From contig NZ_PXUE01000002.1 in the NCBI RefSeq assembly GCF_003020585.1, positions 1-64,000 of the forward strand: a stretch of DNA of 64,000 nucleotides. The letters run 5' to 3'. The notes under the pieces were generated by a model, which searched no databases, was not told the origin of the DNA, and saw nothing but the letters and a program-made list of their open reading frames with translations. This document shows, piece after piece, positions 32,102 through 40,763 of the stretch. Each line of letters starts with the position of its first letter. Within the stretch, counting starts at the first letter, position 1. The DNA is from Chryseobacterium aurantiacum (GTDB lineage: Bacteria > Bacteroidota > Bacteroidia > Flavobacteriales > Weeksellaceae). Position numbers and translations under genes: made by a program.

Positions 32102-33811
32102 TTAATAAACATCTTTGGCGTATCGGCCGCTAAGCTCCATTTCTTCTAAGTAATGAAGGGCCTCTTCCTTACTTCGTTTTCCTTGGTGTTGAATAATATT
32201 TAAAAGAGTGTCTTCAACATCCTTACTCATAGGTTCTCTGGCACCGCATACATACACGGATGCCCCGCCCTCAAGCCAATAAAAGACTTCTTGTGCTTTT
32301 TGTTCCAATTTGTGCTGAACATATACTTTTTCGGCGGTATCTCTTGAAAAAGCCAGATCTAAATGAGTTAGACTTCCGGTTTTAAGAAAATCCTGAAGCT
32401 CAGACTGATAAATGAAGTCTGATACAAAATTTCTGTCCCCAAAAAAGAGCCAGTTTTTCCCCTCTGCTCCAATGGCATCCCGCTCCCAAAGAAAAGATCT
32501 GAAAGGTGCAATTCCTGTTCCCGGCCCAATCATGATGATATCCTTATCCGGTTCCGGCAATCTGAAATGCCCCGCATCCTGAATGTAGAACTCAATATCT
32601 TCTCCCTCACGAAATTCGCTGAGAAATCCACTACATAGGCCATTATGCTTCTGATGGTCTATGTAGAATTCTGATTTTGCTACTGTAATATGTATTTCAT
32701 TTTCACCATGTGCCTCCAGAGAAGATGATATAGAATACAAACGAGGCGCCTGAGCTGTAAGGATCTGAATAACTTCTTCAAATTCTTCTGCATTCTTCAC
32801 AGGATAAATTCTAAGCAGATCAAGAAGACTTAAACGGACCTCCGGAATGGAATGCCCTGTAATTTTCGCATATTGAATTACCACAGTTTTTAATAAATAA
32901 CTAATATTAAGGTGTTTATGCAAAAGCTCTTCTACGGTATCTGTTACTTTTGGAGTTTCAATTTTCTTATTGGAATCAATTCCCGTTAATGCAATAATTT
33001 TATCCACTACTGTTTTAGAATTGAATGGGATAATTCCCAGAGCTGCACCGGGCTGGTAAGCTAAGCTCTCTTCTGTCTCTATTTCTATATGGTATGTTTC
33101 TTTTTCAGAGGTAATATCATTGAGGTTAATAATGGTTGCTATTTTTCCCTGATACTTTTTTCTTCCGGCTGAAACTTTTTGAACCGGTGTATTTTTGATA
33201 CTGCCTGCTGATGTTTGGTTAACAGCTTCAAAGACATGCTCTATCCAGTTTTTTGCATCTTCTTCATAATCAATATCACATCTTTTTAATGGGACAATAC
33301 GCTGTGCACCAAGAATTTCAAAACGGGAATCTACCTCTTCTCCTGTTTTACAAAACTGAGGATAGCTGCTGTCTCCCAAGGCCAAAATTCCGAACTTAAG
33401 GAGGCTGAGATTGATCTCGTTTTCATAGATATAATCATAGAATTTTTTGGCAAGAATTGGCGGATCTCCTTCGCCCTGTGTACTGATCACGACAAAGAAA
33501 AATTCTTCCTTTGTAAGATCCTTGGGTTTGTATTGGGAAAGATCTAATAATTTAACCTGAATTCCTTTTTTCTTAATGATTCCTGCCAGTGCTGTTGCCA
33601 GTTTTTTGCTGTTTCCTGTTTCTGTTCCGTAGGCAAGTGTAATTTTCCTAACCGTATTTTGTTCTGTGAAAGCTGCCTGCAATGGTGGCTGTACGGCAGT
33701 AAGTGGCGCTCCGGCAAGACCTGCCAGATATCCGCTAGCCCAGATCGATTCGTCTCTGGAAAAATCACCGGATATTTGTTTCAGTATGTTTAGTTTCGTT
33801 TCAGACAGCAT
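32102..33811 (-). CDS. cysJ: Sulfite reductase flavoprotein subunit
   Basis: A 569-aa diflavin reductase. The flavodoxin-like FMN domain has LAYGTETGNSKKLATALAG and STQGEGDPP. The FAD domain has RLYSISSSLEAHGE. The NADPH domain has MIGPGTGIAPFRSFLWERD and VYVCGAREPMSKDV, ending in RYAKDVY. The start at ATG 33811 (MLSETKLNIL) is chosen because the longer version runs 26 residues into the cobA gene with non-family sequence; with it the two genes overlap by 11 bp, indicating translational coupling. Delivers electrons from NADPH to CysI. Confidence 0.95.
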   Translation of the reverse strand: MLSETKLNILKQISGDFSRDESIWASGYLAGLAGAPLTAVQPPLQAAFTEQNTVRKITLAYGTETGNSKKLATALAGIIKKKGIQVKLLDLSQYKPKDLTKEEFFFVVISTQGEGDPPILAKKFYDYIYENEINLSLLKFGILALGDSSYPQFCKTGEEVDSRFEILGAQRIVPLKRCDIDYEEDAKNWIEHVFEAVNQTSAGSIKNTPVQKVSAGRKKYQGKIATIINLNDITSEKETYHIEIETEESLAYQPGAALGIIPFNSKTVVDKIIALTGIDSNKKIETPKVTDTVEELLHKHLNISYLLKTVVIQYAKITGHSIPEVRLSLLDLLRIYPVKNAEEFEEVIQILTAQAPRLYSISSSLEAHGENEIHITVAKSEFYIDHQKHNGLCSGFLSEFREGEDIEFYIQDAGHFRLPEPDKDIIMIGPGTGIAPFRSFLWERDAIGAEGKNWLFFGDRNFVSDFIYQSELQDFLKTGSLTHLDLAFSRDTAEKVYVQHKLEQKAQEVFYWLEGGASVYVCGAREPMSKDVEDTLLNIIQHQGKRSKEEALHYLEEMELSGRYAKDVY

Positions 33812-34646
33812 ATTCGAAGAAATTTTGAGTTTTTGGGATGAGACTTCCGTTTTCCACCGATTTAAAATAAAGGCCTTCCTGTTCTGCATTTTCCAGCCAG
33901 GAGAACTCTTCGTGCAGGTTCACTACTTTACCAATGATGACCAGCGAGGGTGAGGCAAAGTTTTTATCACCCAGAGTTTTATTGAAATCATCAAAAGAAG
34001 CTGTATAAACCTTTTGAAAAGGGGTTGTAGCTTGTTCGATAACAGCAATTTTTTTCTCTTTTGATACATTTAAAGAGGTAAATTTCTCTACGAGTTCCGT
34101 AAGGTTTCCTTTAGACATATAAAATACAAGGGTATCATTGGTTATAGCCAGTTCTTTCCAATATTCATCGGTAAGGATCTCAGATTTATAGTAAGTGAGA
34201 AAGCGTACTGAGGTAGCATATCCTCTGGCTGTTAAAGGCATTCCGGCATAGGCAGCGGCACCCAATGCAGCTGTAATTCCGGGAATAATCTCGTATGGAA
34301 TATGGTTTTGCTTCAGCGCCTGTAATTCATCCAAGACATTGGAAAATATAGAAACATCTCCGCCCTTAAGCCTTACCACTGTTTTATTCTGAAGGGCATA
34401 ATCCACCATTAAAGTATTGATAAGGGATTGAGGAGTTGATGCATTTTTGCTGCATTCTTTACCTACGTAGATGATTTCTGTATGTTTATTGACATAGGTC
34501 TCTAAGATTTCAGGACTTACCAAACGGTCAGATAAAACAACATCTGCCTTGGCGATGGCTTTTACGGCTTTTACTGTGATCAAATCAGGGTTGCCGGGCC
34601 CTGCACCGATAAGGTAAACCTTAGGTGATTTTATATTTGTATTCAT
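33801..34646 (-). CDS. cobA: Uroporphyrinogen-III C-methyltransferase (siroheme pathway)
   Basis: A 281-aa SUMT. The SAM-binding GAGPGNPDLITVKAVKAI start, the VVRLKGGDVSIFSNVLDEL motif and GITAALGAAAYAGMPLTARG are present. It makes precorrin-2 from uroporphyrinogen III. The next two siroheme steps are supplied by the CysG-like half of the fusion at 25602, so siroheme synthesis for CysI is split between two genes of this cluster. It overlaps cysJ by 11 bp. Confidence 0.95.
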   Translation of the reverse strand: MNTNIKSPKVYLIGAGPGNPDLITVKAVKAIAKADVVLSDRLVSPEILETYVNKHTEIIYVGKECSKNASTPQSLINTLMVDYALQNKTVVRLKGGDVSIFSNVLDELQALKQNHIPYEIIPGITAALGAAAYAGMPLTARGYATSVRFLTYYKSEILTDEYWKELAITNDTLVFYMSKGNLTELVEKFTSLNVSKEKKIAVIEQATTPFQKVYTASFDDFNKTLGDKNFASPSLVIIGKVVNLHEEFSWLENAEQEGLYFKSVENGSLIPKTQNFFEYAV

Positions 34647-34670
34647 TGAAGTCGGTGTTAATTAAAGGAT

Positions 34671-35582
34671 TTAGAATAGTCCCTCAATGGAAAGATACCT
34701 TTCTCCGGTATCGTAATTGATGGTGAGAATTTTAGCTCCGGATTCTATTTCCGGCAAATGTTTTGCGATGGCAGCCAGAGCCGCTCCTGTAGAAATCCCT
34801 ACAAAAAGACCTTCTTTTTTTGCTGCGTTCAGGGCAAATTCATAAGCCTCCTCTTTTCCTATTGTGATGACACCATCCAGAAGAGTAATATCTAAAATTG
34901 AGGGCACAAATCCGGCTCCAAGACCTTGTAATGGATGTGGTGCAGGACTTCCGCCACTTAATACGGGAGATAGTTCCGGTTCTACAGCAATTACTTTAGT
35001 GTTGGGATATTTTTCCTTTACTACCTGTGCAATCCCGGTGATATGACCGCCTGTTCCTACACCTGTAATGATGTAATCCAGACCGTCCGGAAAGTCCTGT
35101 AGAATTTCCTGTGCTGTGGTTTGGGCATGTACCTGAACATTGGCGGGATTGTCAAACTGTCTCGGGATCCATGAGTTGGGTGTTTCCTGTGCTAGTTCAT
35201 TGGCTTTTTCAATAGCTCCCTTCATTCCTTTTTCTCTTGGAGTAAGCACAAATTCAGCACCATAGGCTTCCATGATTTTGCGTCGTTCTATACTCATGCT
35301 GTCCGGCATTACGAGAATCAGCTTATATCCTTTTACAGCAGCTACCAATGCCAGTCCTATCCCTGTGTTTCCACTGGTAGGTTCTATAATGATGCTATCT
35401 TTATTAAGCAATCCTTTAGCTTCTGCATTTTCAATCATTGCCAGGGCAATTCTGTCTTTAATGCTTCCGCCCGGATTGCTTTTTTCCAGTTTAATCCAGA
35501 TTTCATGATCTGAATTGAATATTTTATTGATCTTTACGACTGGTGTATTTCCAATCGTTTCTAGTGTATTCTGAAATTTCAT
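34671..35582 (-). CDS. cysK: O-acetylserine sulfhydrylase (cysteine synthase)
   Basis: A 303-aa PLP enzyme. The lysine for PLP is in [13 protein letters not shown], the phosphate/substrate loop is [12 protein letters not shown], and [13 protein letters not shown] and [21 protein letters not shown] are the usual C-terminal segments. It makes cysteine from O-acetylserine and sulfide. It is 30 bp downstream of the serine acetyltransferase gene, so substrate supply and use are coupled in the operon. Confidence 0.96.
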   Translation of the reverse strand: MKFQNTLETIGNTPVVKINKIFNSDHEIWIKLEKSNPGGSIKDRIALAMIENAEAKGLLNKDSIIIEPTSGNTGIGLALVAAVKGYKLILVMPDSMSIERRKIMEAYGAEFVLTPREKGMKGAIEKANELAQETPNSWIPRQFDNPANVQVHAQTTAQEILQDFPDGLDYIITGVGTGGHITGIAQVVKEKYPNTKVIAVEPELSPVLSGGSPAPHPLQGLGAGFVPSILDITLLDGVITIGKEEAYEFALNAAKKEGLFVGISTGAALAAIAKHLPEIESGAKILTINYDTGERYLSIEGLF

Positions 35583-35612
35583 ACCAATACAATTTTTTGT
35601 TTTTTTTTGTTT

Positions 35613-36443
35613 TTATATGACAAAGGTTAAAGATTCTGGCAATGAACTGTTATCCTTTATTTTTATTTCGCTTTTATGATAGACCAGAGAATGAGGAGGA
35701 ACATCCTGTGTTATCCATACATTTCCTCCGATAATGCTTTCGGTGCCTATTGTTGTATCCCCGCCCAAAATGGTAGCTCCGGAATAAATAATGACATGGT
35801 CTTCAATATTGGGGTGCCTTTTTTGATTGGCTTTTTCTTTAGAAACATTCAAGGCTCCTAAAGTGACTCCCTGATATATTTTGACATGATTGCCAATGAC
35901 TGTTGTTTCTCCAATGACAATTCCGGTTCCGTGATCGATGAAAAAATATTCTCCAATTACTGCTCCCGGATGTATATCTATTCCTGTTTTGCTGTGTGCA
36001 TATTCTGAAATTACGCGGGGTAAAACCGGAACCTCCTGATTCCAAATCTGATGCGAAATACGATATACGTAGGTCGCAAAATACCCGGGATAAGCAAGGT
36101 GGATTTCTTCTAAAGAGCCTGCTGCCGGATCAAATTCCAATATGGCTTGTGCATCCTGATTAAGATGATCATATATTTGGGGCAGGGCTTCAAAAAAAGC
36201 TGTTACCTGTACTTCGGTAAGGTCTTTATCATTTGTTATTGTATAGATCAGGTTGAAGAGATGATCCTGTAGTTCTGCAAAATCCTGCTTCAATTGATCC
36301 TTTGTATTGTCTTGCTGAGGAAGAAACAATACTTTATACAAATCTGTTACAAAAACCTTTACCCTTGCTCTGTCAAAGAATCCATGAGTCTTATCCTGTT
36401 TGCTTTGATGAATTCTTTCAATTAAATAATTTGAAACTGACAT
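35613..36443 (-). CDS. cysE: Serine O-acetyltransferase (EpsC-type)
   Basis: A 276-aa acyltransferase with a helical N-terminus and a left-handed beta-helix C-terminus of hexapeptide repeats (SKTGIDIHPGAVIGEYFFIDHGTGIVIGETTVIG). The catalytic DHGTG and the ALNVSKEK...RHPNIEDHV region of serine acetyltransferases are visible. It activates serine for CysK. It starts 3 bp after the cysN stop codon. The N-terminal part is longer than in CysE of enterobacteria and fits the EpsC branch. Confidence 0.92.
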   Translation of the reverse strand: MSVSNYLIERIHQSKQDKTHGFFDRARVKVFVTDLYKVLFLPQQDNTKDQLKQDFAELQDHLFNLIYTITNDKDLTEVQVTAFFEALPQIYDHLNQDAQAILEFDPAAGSLEEIHLAYPGYFATYVYRISHQIWNQEVPVLPRVISEYAHSKTGIDIHPGAVIGEYFFIDHGTGIVIGETTVIGNHVKIYQGVTLGALNVSKEKANQKRHPNIEDHVIIYSGATILGGDTTIGTESIIGGNVWITQDVPPHSLVYHKSEIKIKDNSSLPESLTFVI

Positions 36444-36446
36444 TTT

Positions 36447-37685
36447 TTACTGTATTATACAGGCTGCAACAGTGGAATGAGAGGTTTCATCTACTAAAAT
36501 TGCAGAACCTGTTCTTTTGTTATTGATAAAACTATCGTACACCAGTGGTTGTGCGGTTCTTATGGTTACTTTCACCACTTCATTGAGTCGGATATCCCCA
36601 TTGGCTTTTTCCTGTGTAAGGGTGTTGACATCAATCTTGTAATCTACTTCCTTTACCACAGCCTTTACCAGTCTGCTGTTTTGCTGGAGCAAATACTTGT
36701 TTCCTGGCTGCAATGATTTTTGGTCAAGCCAGCATAGCAGAACTTCCAGATCTTTTTCTACAACAGGAAGCTGTTCTTCGGTGGCAAAAATATCACCTCT
36801 GCTGATGTCCAGATCATTGGTTATATGAATAACAACAGGTTGTCCCTCAAATGCTTCTTCTGTTTCGGTTCCATTGATCTCAATCCTGGCTATTTCGCTT
36901 GTAATCCCTGCCGGAAGAATATGAATTTTATCTCCTTTTTGGAATCTTCCACTCAGTATTTGACCTGCATACCCTCTGTAGTCATGCAGTTCTTCAGTTT
37001 GGGGACGAATTACATACTGAACCTGAAAGCGGCTGCCATTATTTAATTCTTCATTCAATGTCACTTCTTCCAGATATTCCAAAAGAGAATTTCCCTGATA
37101 CCAGTCTGTTTTAGAGGATATGGAAACAATATTATCACCTTTAAGGGCAGAAATCGGAAAATAGCTCACGTCATGCAAACCAAGGTTTTCCGCAATTTTT
37201 GAATATTCTTCTTTTATGGTTTCAAATACTTCCTGGGAATAATCTACCATGTCCATTTTATTAATGGCTACGGCTACTTTCTTCAGCTTCAGTAATGATG
37301 CTATTATGGAGTGTCTTCTTGTCTGTTCAATAACTCCCTTTCTGGCGTCAATCAGGATAACCATTAGGTCGGAGTTTGAGGCACCAGTAATCATATTACG
37401 GGTATATTGTACATGACCGGGAGCATCAGCAATAATAAATTTTCTTTTTGAAGTTGAAAAATATCTGTACGCAACATCTATAGTGATCCCCTGTTCCCTT
37501 TCAGCACGAAGTCCGTCCGTTAAAAGAGCAAGATCTACCCCGTCATCATTTTTGTTTTTAGAGTGCTTTTCAAGGACTTCCAACTGATCCTGTAAAATAC
37601 TTTTGCTATCGTAGAGCAGTCTTCCGATAAGGGTACTTTTACCATCATCTACGCTGCCTGCTGTTATAAATCTTAAAATATCCAT
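36447..37685 (-). CDS. cysN: Sulfate adenylyltransferase, GTPase subunit 1
   Basis: A 412-aa EF-Tu-like GTPase. G1 is GSVDDGKSTLIGRLL, G3 is DAPGHVQYTRNM and G4 is NKMD. Switch I includes REQGITIDVAYRYF. Two beta-barrel domains follow. There is no C-terminal APS-kinase (CysC) extension, and no cysC gene is present in the cluster, in keeping with an APS-reducing pathway. It works with CysD to activate sulfate to APS. Confidence 0.96.
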   Translation of the reverse strand: MDILRFITAGSVDDGKSTLIGRLLYDSKSILQDQLEVLEKHSKNKNDDGVDLALLTDGLRAEREQGITIDVAYRYFSTSKRKFIIADAPGHVQYTRNMITGASNSDLMVILIDARKGVIEQTRRHSIIASLLKLKKVAVAINKMDMVDYSQEVFETIKEEYSKIAENLGLHDVSYFPISALKGDNIVSISSKTDWYQGNSLLEYLEEVTLNEELNNGSRFQVQYVIRPQTEELHDYRGYAGQILSGRFQKGDKIHILPAGITSEIARIEINGTETEEAFEGQPVVIHITNDLDISRGDIFATEEQLPVVEKDLEVLLCWLDQKSLQPGNKYLLQQNSRLVKAVVKEVDYKIDVNTLTQEKANGDIRLNEVVKVTIRTAQPLVYDSFINNKRTGSAILVDETSHSTVAACIIQ

Positions 37686-37752
37686 CCGTTTTAATTTATG
37701 GGTAATGAGTAATAAGTGAGTTTAGTGAACAAAGGTTATACTGATTTCTTGT

Positions 37753-38661
37753 TTAGAAGTAACCTCCTTTTTTGCGATCTTCCATGGCTGCTTCTGTGAC
37801 GCGGTCATCAATTCGGGTTTCTCCACGTTCAGAAATTCGGGTTGCCACAATTTCTTCGATAACGGCATCTATTGTTGTTGCTCTGGATTCTACTGCCGCA
37901 GTACACGTCATGTCTCCCACGGTACGGTATCTTATCTTTTTTACTGCTATTACATCATCAGTTTCCAGGGAAGCATGATGAGAATTGGCGATCCATTGTC
38001 CGTTAAGGTCTACCACTTCTCTGTCGTGCGAAAAATAAATAGAAGGCAGATCAATTTTTTCTCTTCGAATGTAGTTCCAGATGTCTAGCTCTGTCCAGTT
38101 ACTGATTGGGAAGACCCGTACATTTTCGCCTTTCTGGATTTTTCCATTGAAAATACTCCACAATTCAGGACGTTGAAGTTTGGGATCCCATTGTCCAAAT
38201 TCATCTCTTACTGAGAAAATTCTTTCCTTGGCACGGGCTTTTTCTTCATCTCTACGAGCTCCCCCAATGCAGGCATCAAACTCAAATTCTTCTATGGTAT
38301 CTAATAATGTATAGGTCTGTAGCCAGTTTCTGCTTGGGAATTTACCCTTAGGCTCTGTTAAGCCTTTCTTTTCTATTGTATCTTCAACTTTACGAACAAC
38401 AAGATTAACATCTAACTGATTGACAAGCTGATCCCGGAAATTTAATACTTCGGGGAAATTATGCCCTGTATCTACATGAACAAAGGTGAACGGTATTTTC
38501 CCGTATCGAAATGCCTTCGAAGCTAGATGAGCAAGCACAATACTGTCTTTTCCTCCACTGAATAAAAGTGCCGGACGTTCAAACTGTCCTGCAACTTCCC
38601 TTAAAATGTAAATAGATTCAGCTTCCAACTGATCCAGATAGTTTAAATGATATGTTGACAT
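37753..38661 (-). CDS. cysD: Sulfate adenylyltransferase subunit 2
   Basis: A 302-aa PP-loop ATP pyrophosphatase. The SGGKDS loop is in LLFSGGKDSIVLAHLA; the HVDTGHNFPE segment, GGARRDEEKARAKERIFS and the C-terminal ATRISERGETRIDDR with EAAMEDRKKGGYF ending are the family's landmarks. It forms the ATP sulfurylase with CysN. It lies 11 bp after the reductase gene cysH. Confidence 0.97.
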   Translation of the reverse strand: MSTYHLNYLDQLEAESIYILREVAGQFERPALLFSGGKDSIVLAHLASKAFRYGKIPFTFVHVDTGHNFPEVLNFRDQLVNQLDVNLVVRKVEDTIEKKGLTEPKGKFPSRNWLQTYTLLDTIEEFEFDACIGGARRDEEKARAKERIFSVRDEFGQWDPKLQRPELWSIFNGKIQKGENVRVFPISNWTELDIWNYIRREKIDLPSIYFSHDREVVDLNGQWIANSHHASLETDDVIAVKKIRYRTVGDMTCTAAVESRATTIDAVIEEIVATRISERGETRIDDRVTEAAMEDRKKGGYF

Positions 38662-38672
38662 ATTTTATTTTT

Positions 38673-39392
38673 TTATTGATGAATATGCAGACCGCATTCT
38701 TTTTTATTGGCATCTTCCCACCACCATCGGCCAGCTCTGAAATCTTCTCCTTCTTTAATGGCTCTTGTACAAGGTTCACATCCAATGCTTACAAATCCTT
38801 TTTTGTGCAGATAATTGTAAGGCAGATGATTGTCTTTAACATAGTCCGTTACCTGCTCTGTACTCCAGTGAAGAATTGGATGATACTTAATGATCCGGTT
38901 ATCTTCATCCCATTCTAATGAGGGCATATTCTGCCGGTTTGAAGAATGCTCTGATCTTAATCCCGTTATCCATACCTTATATCCTTTTAACGCAGATTTC
39001 AAGGGATGTACCTTGCGAATAGTGCAGCATGCTTTCCTCTGTTCTACGGATTGATAAAAGGAATTGGGGCCATTTTCTGACACAAACTTTTTCAGTTCTT
39101 CAGTGTCCGGATAATAAGCTTTAATATCCTTTTTAAAGAATGCTTTTGTAGAGGCCCATGTTTCATAGGTTTGTTCAAAAAGTCTTCCGGTATCCAATGT
39201 GAAAATATCTATGTTCAGATTTTTTATCAGATGAGTAACCACTTGGTCTTCATAGCTGAAGCTGGTAGAAAAAACTAATTCATTCGGAAATTTTTCTGCC
39301 AGTACTTGTAAAAAGTTGCTTTGAAAAGATCCCTCTGTAAGTTCTTCCTGAAGTTTTTCGAATTCATTTTTCAGACTATTTTCCATGTCCAT
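38673..39392 (-). CDS. cysH: Adenylyl-sulfate (APS) reductase, 4Fe-4S type
   Basis: A 239-aa reductase. The cysteines C122-C123 (QRKACCTIRKVHP) and C205/C208 (GCEPCTR) form the CC...CxxC 4Fe-4S motif of assimilatory APS reductases. The catalytic C233 is in KECGLH near the C-terminus. The motif and the absence of cysC from the cluster both favour APS over PAPS as substrate. It is the first gene after the promoter and palindrome at 39409-39449, so it heads the long minus-strand operon. Confidence 0.93.
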   Translation of the reverse strand: MDMENSLKNEFEKLQEELTEGSFQSNFLQVLAEKFPNELVFSTSFSYEDQVVTHLIKNLNIDIFTLDTGRLFEQTYETWASTKAFFKKDIKAYYPDTEELKKFVSENGPNSFYQSVEQRKACCTIRKVHPLKSALKGYKVWITGLRSEHSSNRQNMPSLEWDEDNRIIKYHPILHWSTEQVTDYVKDNHLPYNYLHKKGFVSIGCEPCTRAIKEGEDFRAGRWWWEDANKKECGLHIHQ

Positions 39393-39408
39393 TTGAAATT
39401 TGTTCTTG

Positions 39409-39416
39409 CAAATATA
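39409..39416 (-). promoter_or_regulatory. -7 element of the cys operon
   Basis: Minus-strand TATATTTG, 17 bp before the cysH ATG. The nearest TTG upstream lies about 22 nt away, inside the palindrome at 39432-39449. Confidence 0.55.
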
Positions 39417-39431
39417 TATAAAATTCTATAA

Positions 39432-39449
39432 CTCCTATCAAATTAGTAG
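39432..39449. promoter_or_regulatory. Putative Rrf2 operator of the cys operon
   Basis: CTCCTA-TCAAAT-TAGTAG, an 18-bp inverted repeat with one mismatch. It lies between the Rrf2 gene and cysH and overlaps the expected -33 region of the cys promoter. Rrf2 proteins such as CymR and IscR bind palindromes of this size. I found no second copy in the window. Confidence 0.5.
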
Positions 39450-39467
39450 AATTTAAATGAAAAAAAA

Positions 39468-39884
39468 TTATTTTTTGTTTATAAACGTAGTCAGAGTGGC
39501 CTCCATCATGCTTTGTCTGGTTTTTTCACGGACAATAATAAGTTCATTTCTAAGATAACATGTTGCTTCATCTACACAATCATCACACGCTTCATAGAAG
39601 TTTAAGGATACGCAGGGAGTTAAGGCGATAGGTCCGTCGAAAATGCGGTAAATATCCGCTAATGAAACGTCATCCGGAGATTTTAGCAGATAATATCCTC
39701 CTACCTTACCTTGCTTGCTGTTTACCAGTTTGGCTCTTTTAAGTTCCAGAAGAATTTGCTCTAAAAATTTTTTGGGGATGTTTTCATCCTGTGCAATAAT
39801 AGAAGTGGGCAGAAAGCCTTGATTGTAATTTCTTGCTAACCTGACCATTGCTTTTAGCGCATATTTGCAACGTTTGGACATCAT
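39468..39884 (-). CDS. Rrf2-family regulator with IscR-like cysteine cluster
   Basis: A 138-aa Rrf2 regulator. The winged helix-turn-helix covers CKYALKAMVRLARNY through VGGYYLLKSPDDVSLADIYRIF. Four cysteines follow (C91, C100, C103, C109) in ALTPCVSLNFYEACDDCVDEATC, spaced much like the Fe-S ligands of IscR (92, 98, 104). It is on the same strand and immediately upstream of the cys operon with a 75-bp gap holding a palindrome. It probably represses or activates that operon in response to cysteine supply or Fe-S status; which of these is not decided by sequence. Confidence 0.92.
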   Translation of the reverse strand: MMSKRCKYALKAMVRLARNYNQGFLPTSIIAQDENIPKKFLEQILLELKRAKLVNSKQGKVGGYYLLKSPDDVSLADIYRIFDGPIALTPCVSLNFYEACDDCVDEATCYLRNELIIVREKTRQSMMEATLTTFINKK

Positions 39885-40049
39885 AATGTACGCAAGTTAT
39901 AACAAATTATCTTATTAATGAAATGTTTTAGATTCTACCCAGAAGAATTACGAATAATATTTTTCCATAGATTAGGAAGTAACTATAGAAAGAGTACTGA
40001 GAAAGCCGAATTGTTATTCTTGCTTTTTCAGCACCCTTTATTTATTGTT

Positions 40050-40550
40050 TTAAATTTCATTTTTTGAAAATAAAAAATATGCTAATTCTGAGTTTTCCCT
40101 TACCAGGTTTTCAATTCTGTTAAATCCGCTCTTCATCAGAACTTTTTGGGAACCAATATTATCAAGATCTGTTACAGCAACAACGTCTTTCTTTTCATTT
40201 AAAGAAAGGGAATGTTGGGTGAGTGCTTTGCAAACCTTAGTTCCAATTCCTTTGCCCCAGTAATTTTCATCTAAGGTATATCCTATTTCTGTTTGATCAG
40301 GGTTATCAAGAAAAACTCTGGCCAGACACATTCCAACAAAATCATTATTCTGAGCATCAAATATTCCCCATCTGCTTAATTCCCCTTCTTTATAATCTGC
40401 TAATGCTTTTTCAAACATCTCCCTATATTCTTCGGATGTTTTATAAGGCAGGTATCGGGTAACATTGACATTATCAAAAAGAGCAAGAAACAAGGAAAAC
40501 TCTTGAGGGGTAAATTCGCGGATGATGATGGTGTCGTCTTTATAATGCAT
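40050..40550 (-). CDS. GNAT-family (RimJ/RimL-like) N-acetyltransferase
   Basis: A 166-aa acetyltransferase. The core EIGYTLDENYWGKGIGTKVCKALTQHSL holds the acetyl-CoA loop (YWGKGIGT), followed by VVAVTDLDNIGSQKVLMKSGF, typical of the RimJ/RimL branch (Acetyltransf_3). Substrate unknown. It is alone, with 165 bp of A/T-rich DNA separating it from the Rrf2 gene and about 210 bp before the divergent aminopeptidase gene. Confidence 0.9.
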   Translation of the reverse strand: MHYKDDTIIIREFTPQEFSLFLALFDNVNVTRYLPYKTSEEYREMFEKALADYKEGELSRWGIFDAQNNDFVGMCLARVFLDNPDQTEIGYTLDENYWGKGIGTKVCKALTQHSLSLNEKKDVVAVTDLDNIGSQKVLMKSGFNRIENLVRENSELAYFLFSKNEI

Positions 40551-40763
40551 GGAAATGAATGTGATTTTATAATGATAGAATAAAGGTACACAAATAAATT
40601 AAAAATTGACTGTAAACCCCGTGATAATACGTTCTACCATTGACAAAATATCATTAATTTCATCCATATAAAAATCATTATCTTGAAGATAGGAAATAAT
40701 GAAGTGTATAAACAATACAAAATTGTAACTTTAAGCTTTTAAAATAAAAAGTATTTACAATAT

